Positions 8,368 to 16,278 of a stretch of 64,000 nucleotides of DNA are shown here, one piece after another. The number at the start of each line of letters is the position of its first letter. Positions within the stretch are counted from its first letter, which is position 1. The position numbers were made by a program, and so were the translations under genes. The notes beneath the pieces were generated by a model. It was given only the letters and a program-made list of their open reading frames with translations, did not search any database and had not been told where the DNA came from. The stretch is taken from the NCBI RefSeq assembly GCF_900111765.1, contig NZ_FOIB01000004.1, forward strand, positions 620,001 through 684,000. Direction: 5' to 3'. The DNA comes from Myxococcus fulvus. Its GTDB lineage: Bacteria; Myxococcota; Myxococcia; Myxococcales; Myxococcaceae.

Positions 8368-8949
8368 TCAGTGCATCGTCGGAGGCTGCTCCGACGCGGC
8401 CTCGGGCGCGAGCGGGGCCTTCAGTGGCTGCGCAATCCCGTGCTCCACCTGACGCAGCAGCGCCTCGCTGAACGCCAGCAGGTCCCCCGGGTTGCGCGAA
8501 GTGATGAGGTTGCCGTCCTCCACCACCTCCCGGTCCACCCAGCGCGCACCCGCGTTGATGAGGTCCGTCCTCAACGACGGCCACGAGGTGAGCGTCCGCC
8601 CGTCCGCGATGTCCGCCTCCACGAACATCCACGGCGCATGGCAGATGGCCGCCAGCGGCTTGTCCGCCCGGAAGAAGTCCCGCACGAAGCCCACCATGTC
8701 GATGTCCATGCGCAGGTGGTCCGGCGAATAGCCCCCGGGAATCACCAGCGCGTCGAACTCCCGCGAGGACGCGTTCCTCACGGCCTTCTCCGGCGTGATG
8801 ACCTCCTCCCCCTTCTTCCCCTTCACCGGCTTGCCTGCCTCGATACCGATGATGACCGCCTCGTGCCCCGCCTTCAGCACGTGCTCATAGGGCACACGAA
8901 ACTCCGCATCCTCGAAGTCGTCGGCGAGGATGAACGCGATGCGCGCCAT
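8368..8949 (-). CDS. DJ-1/PfpI family protein (YhbO-like)
   Basis: This 193-residue protein of the class I glutamine amidotransferase-like fold opens with MARIAFILADDFEDAEF. The catalytic elbow reads AAICHAPWMF, placing the nucleophilic Cys followed by His as in PfpI and YhbO, and the family Glu lies in the DDFEDAEF block. Relatives are described as proteases, chaperones or deglycases acting on glyoxal-damaged proteins and nucleotides. The start at 8949 has GGAG 8 bases upstream. It ends 14 bases from the convergent YjjJ gene, and the tail after about residue 175 (EAASEQPPTMH) is non-conserved. Confidence 0.88.
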   Translation of the reverse strand: MARIAFILADDFEDAEFRVPYEHVLKAGHEAVIIGIEAGKPVKGKKGEEVITPEKAVRNASSREFDALVIPGGYSPDHLRMDIDMVGFVRDFFRADKPLAAICHAPWMFVEADIADGRTLTSWPSLRTDLINAGARWVDREVVEDGNLITSRNPGDLLAFSEALLRQVEHGIAQPLKAPLAPEAASEQPPTMH

Positions 8950-9160
8950 AGGACGTCTCCTTGCTTCACATGGGTGGGTTGTCCCGTGCGCTGAAGGTGC
9001 CCACGCGCCCCACCGCGAAAAAGGCGTGATCGCAGCCCCAGCCCGTCCGCCTGCCCGCCCTCCCCTCAGGGACCCTCTCACCCGATGAACCGTCCACCCC
9101 TCCGCACCCGAGCACCCTCGGCGCTGGCGCGACCGCTCACCGCCGGACATTAATCGCCCC

Positions 9161-10327
9161 ATGCGCGCCTCTCGCCTGCTTGCCCCCAGCCTCATGGTGC
9201 TCGCCCTGTCGGCCTCCGCCTGTCGCAAGAGCCAGTCCCAGGGCACCGCCAACCCCCAGGACTGCGTGCGCGTCGCCGACGACTGGGGCCCGGATGGCAC
9301 CGTCCCCGTCACCGTGGACGTCGTCGCCGAGGGACTCGAGGTGCCCTGGGGCATCGCCTGGCTGCCCGGCGGTGACGCGCTCGTCACCGAGCGCCCCGGC
9401 CGCATCCGCCTGCTCAAGGCCGGCGCCCTCCAACCCCAGCCCGTGGCCACCGTGCGCATCACCCGCGCCGCCGAGGGCGGACTGCTCGGCATCGCCGCGC
9501 ACCCGGACTTCGCCACCAACCGCCAGTTCTACGTCTACGTCACCACCGACGCCGACGGACAGGACGAGAACCGCATCGAGCGGTGGACCCTCTCCGAGGA
9601 CCACACCACCGCCACCTTCGAGCGCGTCGTCTTCGGCGACATCCCCTCCGCCACGTACCACGACGGCGGACGCCTGCGCTTCGGCCCGGACGGCATGCTC
9701 TACGCGGGCACCGGTGACGCCCGCTCGCCGGACCGCTCCCAGGATGTGAATGATTCCGCCGGCAAGCTCCTGCGCCTCACCCCCGAAGGCCAGGTGCCCC
9801 AGGACAATCCCTTCCCCAACTCGCCCGCCTTCCTCACCGGCATCCGCAACCTCCAGGGATGGGATTGGAAGGATGCCACCACGCTGTACGTCACCGACCA
9901 CGGCCCGAGCGGCGAGACGATGCGCCGGGGACACGACGAGGTGAGCCTCGCGCGCCCTGGCGGCAACCTGGGCTGGCCCGGCATCTACTCGTGCGAGGTG
10001 CACGAAGGCTGGGTGACGCCGTCGCTCACCTTCGCGGACGCCATGCCGCCCGGCGGCGCCGCGCTCTACACCGGCACCGCCATCCCCGAGTGGAAGGGCT
10101 CCTTGCTCGTAGGAACCTTGGGCTCAAAGCATCTGCACCGGGTGGAGTTCGACCAGGGCAACCCCGCCCGGGTGGCCCGGCACGAGGTGTACCTGCGCGA
10201 CACGTATGGCCGGCTGCGGGAGGTGAGCATGGGCCCGGACGGCCACCTGTACGTCACCACCAGCAACTGCGACGGCCGAGGCGACTGCGGGCCTCGCAAG
10301 GACCTCCTCCTGCGCGTGCGGCGCTGA
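9161..10327 (+). CDS. PQQ-dependent sugar dehydrogenase lipoprotein (soluble glucose dehydrogenase/Asd family)
   Basis: This 388-residue protein has a lipoprotein signal (LALSASAC, lipidated Cys21) and a six-bladed propeller of the GSDH family. Family blocks include GLEVPWGIAWLPGGDALVTERPGRI, GGLLGIAAHPDF (preceding the catalytic-His region), YHDGGRLRFGPDGMLYAGTGD and a late GHLYVTTSNCDGRGD loop. Known relatives oxidise aldoses with PQQ in the periplasm; many homologues have unknown substrates. No pqq biosynthesis gene is in the window. ATG 9161 has no strong Shine-Dalgarno sequence; the 211-bp gap upstream separates it from the divergent pfpI-like gene. Confidence 0.87.
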   Translation: MRASRLLAPSLMVLALSASACRKSQSQGTANPQDCVRVADDWGPDGTVPVTVDVVAEGLEVPWGIAWLPGGDALVTERPGRIRLLKAGALQPQPVATVRITRAAEGGLLGIAAHPDFATNRQFYVYVTTDADGQDENRIERWTLSEDHTTATFERVVFGDIPSATYHDGGRLRFGPDGMLYAGTGDARSPDRSQDVNDSAGKLLRLTPEGQVPQDNPFPNSPAFLTGIRNLQGWDWKDATTLYVTDHGPSGETMRRGHDEVSLARPGGNLGWPGIYSCEVHEGWVTPSLTFADAMPPGGAALYTGTAIPEWKGSLLVGTLGSKHLHRVEFDQGNPARVARHEVYLRDTYGRLREVSMGPDGHLYVTTSNCDGRGDCGPRKDLLLRVRR

Positions 10328-10375
10328 CGCACGGGGGATTTACGGGCGCTCGCGCGTTCTGGAAGACTGCGCGCC

Positions 10376-11971
10376 GTGCACTTGGAGATGCCCCTCGTCA
10401 TTGGATTGATGGTGGCAGCCATCGTCCTGGCCATCGCGGCCAAACGGGCGAACATGCCCTACAACGTGGCGCTCGTGGTGGGAGGGCTGCTCATCTCGGT
10501 GGGCAACCTGCTTCCCGGCGTGCCGCCCCTCAACCCGGAGGTGGTGTTCCTCGTCTGCCTTCCGGCGCTGCTCTTCGAGGGAGGCATCACCGCGGACCTC
10601 AATGGCATCCGCGCCAATGCCTTGCCCATCCTCATCCTGTCCACGCTGGGCATGGTGCTGGCCATCGGCGCCACGGGCTCGCTCCTGCACGTGCTGGTGG
10701 ACCTGCCCATCTGGCCCGCGCTGCTGCTGGGCGCGCTGCTCGCCGTGACGGACACCGTCTCCATCCTCTACGCGTTCCGCCGCGCGCCGGTGCCCTCGCG
10801 GCTGTCGGGCATCATCCAGGGTGAGAGCCTCTTCAACGACGGCACCGCGCTGGTGGCCTACGCGGCCATCGCCAGCGTGGTGGCGGGAGCCGCGGCGCCG
10901 TCCATCCCGATGCTCGCCGCGCGCGTGCTGCTGGCTTCAGCGGGCGGCGCGGTGGTGGGGCTGGCGGTGGGCATGCTCGGCGGCTTCGTCATCCGCCGCA
11001 CCGAGGACCCGCTCGCCGAAATCATGGTGACGACGGCCGTGGCGCTCGCGTCGTTCGTGGTCGCCGAGCAGCTGCACCTGTCGGGCGCCATCGCCGCCGT
11101 CGTCGCGGGGCTCGCCGTGGGTGTCAGCCTGCGCAAGGAGGCGTCGCCGCAGAGCCAGGTGGCCATCCACTCCTTCTGGGAGTACGCCACCTTCGGGGTG
11201 AACACCTTCCTGTTCCTCGCGGTGGGGCTCACCACGAAGCCGGAGACGCTGCGCGACTACGTGCCGGAGACGCTCATCGCGGTGGGCTGTGTGCTCGCCG
11301 GGCGCGCGGTGGCCATCTACCTGCCCTTCCTGTTGCTCAGGCTCGCGCGGCCGGCGGAGGCGGTGCCGCCCCGATGGCAGCACGTCTTCATCGTGGGGAA
11401 CATCAAGGGCGCGCTCTCCATCGGGCTCGCGCTGGGTCTGCCGGCGACGACGCCGGGGCGCGAGAAGCTGGTGGCCATCGCGTTCGGCGTGACGCTGGTG
11501 TCGCTGTTGGGCCAGGGCATGGCGCTGACGCGCGCGTTGAAGTGGTTGGGATTGTTCCAGCAGGACGAGGTGGCGCTGTCCATGTCCGAGCAGCGCGGCC
11601 GGCTCATCGCCAGCCGGGCGGCGCACCAGGAGCTGGCGACGCTGCACGAGCAGGGGCTGGTGCCCCGGGCCGCGTATGACCACCTGCGCAGCGAGTACCA
11701 GGTGAGCATCGCGCGCGCGGAGCGGGAGCTGCGCCGGCTCAACGAGCACCACCTGGCGCAGGGCGCGAAGGACCTCATCGCCATGCGGCGGCGGCTCATC
11801 GACGCGGAGCGCACGGCGTTGCAGAACGCGCGCAGGAGCGGGCTCATCCCCGAGACGACGGCGGAGCACATGCTGGCGCAGTTGGATGAGCGCACGTTGA
11901 ACCTGGAGAAGATGTTGCACGGCGCGCACGGCGAGGAGCCGACGGCGGAGCACGGGAGGAAGGCGTCGTGA
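10376..11971 (+). CDS. CPA1-type Na+/H+ (or K+/H+) antiporter
   Basis: This 531-residue membrane protein has about 12 transmembrane helices over residues 3-395 and a cytoplasmic coiled-coil tail (about 395-520). NhaP/CPA1 signatures are visible: FLVCLPALLFEGG, AVTDTVSILYAFRR (the ion-binding Asp) and GESLFNDGTALVAY (the conserved ND pair). The start is GTG 10376, or possibly ATG 10388. The stop overlaps the start of the following RCK/cyclic-nucleotide gene by 4 bases (GTGA), so the two are probably translated together and the RCK protein probably gates this transporter. The antiporter has no TrkA-type domain of its own. Confidence 0.9.
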   Translation: MHLEMPLVIGLMVAAIVLAIAAKRANMPYNVALVVGGLLISVGNLLPGVPPLNPEVVFLVCLPALLFEGGITADLNGIRANALPILILSTLGMVLAIGATGSLLHVLVDLPIWPALLLGALLAVTDTVSILYAFRRAPVPSRLSGIIQGESLFNDGTALVAYAAIASVVAGAAAPSIPMLAARVLLASAGGAVVGLAVGMLGGFVIRRTEDPLAEIMVTTAVALASFVVAEQLHLSGAIAAVVAGLAVGVSLRKEASPQSQVAIHSFWEYATFGVNTFLFLAVGLTTKPETLRDYVPETLIAVGCVLAGRAVAIYLPFLLLRLARPAEAVPPRWQHVFIVGNIKGALSIGLALGLPATTPGREKLVAIAFGVTLVSLLGQGMALTRALKWLGLFQQDEVALSMSEQRGRLIASRAAHQELATLHEQGLVPRAAYDHLRSEYQVSIARAERELRRLNEHHLAQGAKDLIAMRRRLIDAERTALQNARRSGLIPETTAEHMLAQLDERTLNLEKMLHGAHGEEPTAEHGRKAS

Positions 11972-13098
11972 AAATCATCATCGCGGGAGGGGGACGGGTG
12001 GGCAGCGTGCTGGCGGCGCGGCTGGTGGCCGAGCAGCACACGGTGACGGTCATCGAGCGGGACGCGGGCATCTGCGCGCGCCTCTTCGACGAGGTGGGCG
12101 TGGTGGCGGTGTGCGGGGACGCGACGAGCCCCCAGGTGCTGGAGGCGGCGGGCGTCTCCTCGGCGGACGTGGCAGCGGGCGTGCTGGCCCGCGACCCGGA
12201 GAACCTGGCGTTCGCCATGCTGGTGCGCAGCATGTCGCCGGCGCGCATCATGGTGCGCATGCTGGACACCAGCTATCGCGAGGCGTACCGGCTCGCGGGT
12301 GTGAAGGAGCTGGTGGCCGAGGCCGAGGTGGTGGTCGCGAAGATGACCACGGCCATCGACTTTCCGCAGGTGGCGGGCTCGCTGCCGCTGGGTGACGGCG
12401 ACACGGTGCTGTTCGAGCTGGAGCTGCCCCTGCGCGCGCGGGTGGCGGGACAGACGGTGGCGCAGGTGCGAGGGATGGAGGGGTTCCCGCGCGAGTGCGT
12501 GTTCATCGGCATGGTGGACCCACAGGGGCGGGCGACGCTGCCGGATGGGAGCACGGTGCTGCGCGCGGGGCACACCATCATCCTCGTGGCGCGCCGGGCG
12601 CACCTGGCGGACGCGGTGACGTTCCTCACGACGGAGCCGGTGGGCACCACGGGCGCGGCGGCGCTGGCGGCCACGCTGCGCAAGGTGGACTTCCTGGCGC
12701 CGTTGAATCCGGAGGAGTTGGAGACGGTGGCGCGCGGCGCGGAGCACCTCCAGCGTCCCGCGGGCACGGAGCTGTTCCGCCAGGGTGACGCGGGCGAGAG
12801 CTTCTACGTGGTGCTCTCCGGCGAGGTGCAGCTCAAGGACACGGGTGGACAGGCCGTGGCGCTGGTGAAGCCCGGGGGCTTCTTCGGGGAGCTGGCGCTG
12901 CTCACGGGCGAGCCCCGCACGGCCACGGCGGTGACGGCGACGGCGTGCGAGCTGGCCGCGGTGGGCCGAGAGGACTTCCGCAGCGTCGTCATGGCCAACC
13001 CCGGTGTCGCGCTGGAGATGAGCCGCATCCTGGGCGAGCGACTGTCGCGGGCCCAGGGTGGCAAGACGCCCAAGCGATGGGGACTCTTCGGACGGTAG
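11968..13098 (+). CDS. TrkA-N/TrkA-C (RCK) regulator fused to a cyclic-nucleotide-binding domain
   Basis: The 376-residue protein has three modules. Residues 1-120 form a Rossmann RCK domain (IIIAGGGRVGSVLAARL, then the NAD-ribose acidic residue in VIERD). Residues 140-215 form a TrkA-C domain. Residues 240-365 form a CRP-type cyclic-nucleotide-binding domain whose phosphate-binding cassette, FGELALLTGEPRTATAV, retains the Glu and Arg needed for cNMP binding. It starts at GTG 11968 inside the antiporter stop codon. The sequence supports a dual-ligand (dinucleotide and cAMP/cGMP) gate for the adjoining CPA1 antiporter; the physical partnership is inferred from overlap and domain logic. Confidence 0.9.
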   Translation: MKIIIAGGGRVGSVLAARLVAEQHTVTVIERDAGICARLFDEVGVVAVCGDATSPQVLEAAGVSSADVAAGVLARDPENLAFAMLVRSMSPARIMVRMLDTSYREAYRLAGVKELVAEAEVVVAKMTTAIDFPQVAGSLPLGDGDTVLFELELPLRARVAGQTVAQVRGMEGFPRECVFIGMVDPQGRATLPDGSTVLRAGHTIILVARRAHLADAVTFLTTEPVGTTGAAALAATLRKVDFLAPLNPEELETVARGAEHLQRPAGTELFRQGDAGESFYVVLSGEVQLKDTGGQAVALVKPGGFFGELALLTGEPRTATAVTATACELAAVGREDFRSVVMANPGVALEMSRILGERLSRAQGGKTPKRWGLFGR

Positions 13099-13219
13099 CG
13101 GCTCGAACTCGAGCGCGAGGCGATGGTGCTTCAACGGCGGCATCGCGCGGTTCGCGCTCCTCGCATGAATCGAGGACCGGAGCGAACGGGGCACCAGTGC
13201 GCCCCGTCCCTCGGACACC

Positions 13220-14392
13220 TCAGCCCGCGTTGAGCGTCTTCAACAGCCGCTCGGCCTGCTCGCGCACGACGCCTTCACCTTGCGCGAGCGCCTTCTGCGC
13301 GTGGTGGATGCACGCCTGCCGGTCCGTCAGGAACGTGGCCACCGCCATGTTCAGGTGCGTCGTCGCATCGTCCGGGTGCGCCGCCAGCGCGCGCTCCAGC
13401 AGCGGCTTCGCGGCGGCGTGCTGGTCATCCTGCATCAGCAGCAACGCCAGGTCATTCACGGGTCCCAGCTCCGTGGGGACCAGCGCCACCGCCTCCTCCA
13501 TCCGCCGGCGCATCTGGGCGCGCTCACCCAGCGCGCCGTGCATCTGCGCCAGCGCCTGGAGCGTCTGCCAGCTTCGCGGCGCCAGCCGCAGCGCCTCCTC
13601 GAAGAGCGCCTTCGCCTCCGGGAACTGCGCCGCGCTCATCATCGCGAGGCCGTGCATGTAGACGTAGTTGACGTGCGACGGGTCGAACTGACGCAGCTCC
13701 TGCGCGGTGCGCTTCGCCCCCTCGGGGCTGCCTCCGGACAGGTACAGCTTGAACAAGTCCTCCAGCACCGCGCGCCGCAGCCCGCCCTGCGCCTTCTCCA
13801 GCGCCTGCGTGCCCGCCTGGATGCCCAGCCCCAGCGCGCCCTGCGCCGCGTGCGCGCGCGACAGCATCAACAGCGGCATCGCCTCCTGCGGCGCGTTCTC
13901 CGACGCCTTCTGGAAGTGCGTCACCGCCGCGCCCGCCTGCCCCTGCGCCATGCCGATGCGGCCCAGCTCGAAGTGCACGTGCGCGCTGCCCGGCGCCACC
14001 TGGAGCGCGGACTCGTACGCCGCCTTCGCGCCCTCCAGGTCTCCCCGGTCCAGGAGCAACCCGCCCAGGTTGAAGCGCTCGAAGTAGCCCGCCGTCGGCG
14101 CCGCGGCCAACACCTTGAGCGCCTCCAGCGCCTCGGCGTTCCCCGCCTGCGCCCGCAGCATGGCCAGGTGCGCCTGGCCCTCCGCGTGGTCCGGCTTCAC
14201 CTTCAACAGCCGCAGCGCCGCCGTCTCCGCGTCCGCCGCCGCGCCCGTGCTCAGGTACGTCCGGACGAGCCCCAGCAGGCACTCCACGTCGTCCGGGTCG
14301 ATGGCGAGCCCCTTCTGGAAACTCTTCACCGCCTCCTGCGGCTGCCCCACCTGGAGCAGCCGTCCGCCTTCCCGAGCATGCGTCGATGACAT
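13220..14392 (-). CDS. Tetratricopeptide-repeat protein
   Basis: This 390-residue protein consists almost wholly of TPR helices, about ten repeats. Examples are GRLLQVGQPQEAVKSFQKGLAIDPDD near the start and DQHAAAKPLLERALAAHPDDATTHLNMA near the end. It has no signal peptide, so it is probably cytoplasmic. TPR arrays serve as protein-binding scaffolds, and the partner is not evident here. The start (ATG at 14392) is followed immediately by repeat 1, so a longer N-terminus is unlikely. It ends convergently with the antiporter/RCK operon, 121 bases apart. Confidence 0.85.
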   Translation of the reverse strand: MSSTHAREGGRLLQVGQPQEAVKSFQKGLAIDPDDVECLLGLVRTYLSTGAAADAETAALRLLKVKPDHAEGQAHLAMLRAQAGNAEALEALKVLAAAPTAGYFERFNLGGLLLDRGDLEGAKAAYESALQVAPGSAHVHFELGRIGMAQGQAGAAVTHFQKASENAPQEAMPLLMLSRAHAAQGALGLGIQAGTQALEKAQGGLRRAVLEDLFKLYLSGGSPEGAKRTAQELRQFDPSHVNYVYMHGLAMMSAAQFPEAKALFEEALRLAPRSWQTLQALAQMHGALGERAQMRRRMEEAVALVPTELGPVNDLALLLMQDDQHAAAKPLLERALAAHPDDATTHLNMAVATFLTDRQACIHHAQKALAQGEGVVREQAERLLKTLNAG

Positions 14393-14470
14393 GCGCCGGG
14401 TTTATCACGGCGCTGGCGCCCCGACACCCCGAGGCACCCCGCCTTGCGCTGGGAGAGCGGGTCGTGACAC

Positions 14471-16189
14471 TCAGCGACGCAGGGCCGCCGCCGCGATACC
14501 CGGCACCTTGAGCCACGAGGGCGACCGCTCGAACTGGACCAGCCGCTGTCCCAGCTCACCCACCCCACGGTGACCCGGCACCCACGGAGGAGCAGGCAGG
14601 TTCGTCAGCGGCGCGCGGAGGACCGACTTCTCCACCCCCTCCAGCATCAACGTGTTGTGCACCCAGCCCAGCCCGCTCTGGATGTCTCGCGGCGTCGAGG
14701 ACGGATGCCCGCCCCACGGCAGCGACACCAGCGCGTACGCCGCCGCGGGCCACGTGTTCACCGCCACCGTGCCGTAGCGCAGCTCACGCACCGCCTTCTC
14801 CACCGCGCGGCAGACCTCCGCGTCCTTCAGCGAGCCCGGATGCACGATGAGCGTGGCGTTCAGCGTGCCCCACACCTTCTCGTTCAGGAACGCCACCGCG
14901 CGCGCCAGGAAGGCCACCGGGTCGTCCGTCCCCTCCAGCCCCGTCTCCGACAACACCGTGCACCACGGCTCGTGGCGGAAGACGCGGTCCTCCGTCTGGA
15001 GCGGGTCCACGTCGGGAATCAGCGCGAAGGGCAGCTCCCCCTCCGACGCCCGGCCCACCTGGCGCAGGTGCGCGCGGCCTTCGGTGAACTGCCGCCAGCG
15101 CTGGTCCGCGCCCGGGTAGTACGCGCGCCGCACGGCCGCCTTGCCCAGGCTCGCCTCCACCGCGTCGACCACGCGCGAGCGCGCCCTCCACGACTTCGGC
15201 TGCACCAGCAGCTTCGCCGAGTTGCAGTTGAAGGACGCGTTGTTGGCCACCATGCCGGCGATGTTGTCCGCCTGGAAGCGCAGCTCGCCGTCCGAGTACG
15301 GCCCCGGCACCACCACCACCGGGGAGATGTTGCCCAGCTCGCTGGTGAAGGGCTTCCTCAAGAGCGGCTCGTTCCGCGCCCGCCGCGCGTCCGACTCGGG
15401 CCCCGGCGGTCCCCACACCAGCGCGTCATGCGTCTTGTCGCTGCCGGTGATGTGGACCTCGTCCACGGCGGGATGCGACACCAGCGCCGCGCCCTCCTCC
15501 GCTCCGCCGTACACCACGGCGAAGAACCCCCGGCGCACCAGCGGGGCGAACGCCTGCTCCAGGAAGGGCCCCAGGTAGGCGTTCACCGGGTTCATCTTGA
15601 GCACGCAGACGGTGCCCTCGACGAACAGCTTGTAGAGACAGTCCGCCGGGGGGATGGAGTTGACGTTGCCCGCGCCCAGCACCGCGCACAGCCGGCCGCC
15701 GTGCGGCTCCCGGTAGAACGCGGCCTGGTGCTCGCGCAGGTTGGCGGCGGTGACGCCGGGCTGGAAGTGGACCTCGCCCTCGTTGCGCGGCAGCAACATC
15801 CCCTCCAGCGAGTCCATGGGGAAGATGCGCGCCGCGAGCCTCCCGTCCTCGAGCGTGCGCAGCCGGGAGGCGGGGATGCGGGGGACCCCGTGGTGCTGGA
15901 TGTCCCGGAGCGAGGCGGCCAGCAGGCGCAGGTTGCGCACCACCACCATCGGGCCCGACAGCCACTCCTCACCGGCCAGCGGACTGTCGGGGTTGATGCC
16001 CTTGGCCTCGCACGCCGCGCGCACGCTCGGCTCCGCGATGGCGACGTAGCCGCGCCCCAGCTCCTCCAGGAGGGAGATTCGCTCCGGCAGCGTGAGCTTC
16101 ACCCAGGTGAGCGAGCCCGACTTCACGCGCTGGATGGCGGACTCGAGCGCTCCGGCGGTGGTTCCCTGCGGACTTGCGGCGAGACTCAT
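14471..16189 (-). CDS. Aldehyde dehydrogenase family protein
   Basis: This 572-residue protein starts at ATG 16189 (MSLAASPQGTTAG), 9 bases after a textbook AGGAGG; a GTG 39 bases further upstream is less likely. The NAD(P)-dependent aldehyde dehydrogenase fold is shown by EVHITGSDKTHD, the general-base Glu in FTSELGNISPVVVV and the nucleophilic Cys in NASFNCNSAKLLV. It is some 70-80 residues longer than typical 490-500-residue enzymes, mostly before the cofactor domain. The substrate is unknown. The active-site context FNCNSAK differs from the usual GQxC.A motif, marking a divergent subfamily. Confidence 0.87.
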   Translation of the reverse strand: MSLAASPQGTTAGALESAIQRVKSGSLTWVKLTLPERISLLEELGRGYVAIAEPSVRAACEAKGINPDSPLAGEEWLSGPMVVVRNLRLLAASLRDIQHHGVPRIPASRLRTLEDGRLAARIFPMDSLEGMLLPRNEGEVHFQPGVTAANLREHQAAFYREPHGGRLCAVLGAGNVNSIPPADCLYKLFVEGTVCVLKMNPVNAYLGPFLEQAFAPLVRRGFFAVVYGGAEEGAALVSHPAVDEVHITGSDKTHDALVWGPPGPESDARRARNEPLLRKPFTSELGNISPVVVVPGPYSDGELRFQADNIAGMVANNASFNCNSAKLLVQPKSWRARSRVVDAVEASLGKAAVRRAYYPGADQRWRQFTEGRAHLRQVGRASEGELPFALIPDVDPLQTEDRVFRHEPWCTVLSETGLEGTDDPVAFLARAVAFLNEKVWGTLNATLIVHPGSLKDAEVCRAVEKAVRELRYGTVAVNTWPAAAYALVSLPWGGHPSSTPRDIQSGLGWVHNTLMLEGVEKSVLRAPLTNLPAPPWVPGHRGVGELGQRLVQFERSPSWLKVPGIAAAALRR

Positions 16190-16278
16190 CGGACGGGGCC
16201 TCCTGTGAGAGGACGGGTGGCTCCTCACGGTAGAGGAGCTTTCATCCCCGCGTCACAGGTGCCCGGGGGCAACCGTCA

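Noticed and set aside
8950..9160. An N-terminal extension of the PfpI-like gene up to 9519
   Set aside because: ATG 8949 has a good ribosome-binding site and the family N-terminus begins there; the extension overlaps the divergent sugar dehydrogenase gene.
11317..13218. A 633-codon minus-strand frame opposite the antiporter and RCK genes
   Set aside because: Its His/Arg-rich translation is typical of an antisense shadow; the plus-strand genes have clear domains and overlap signals.
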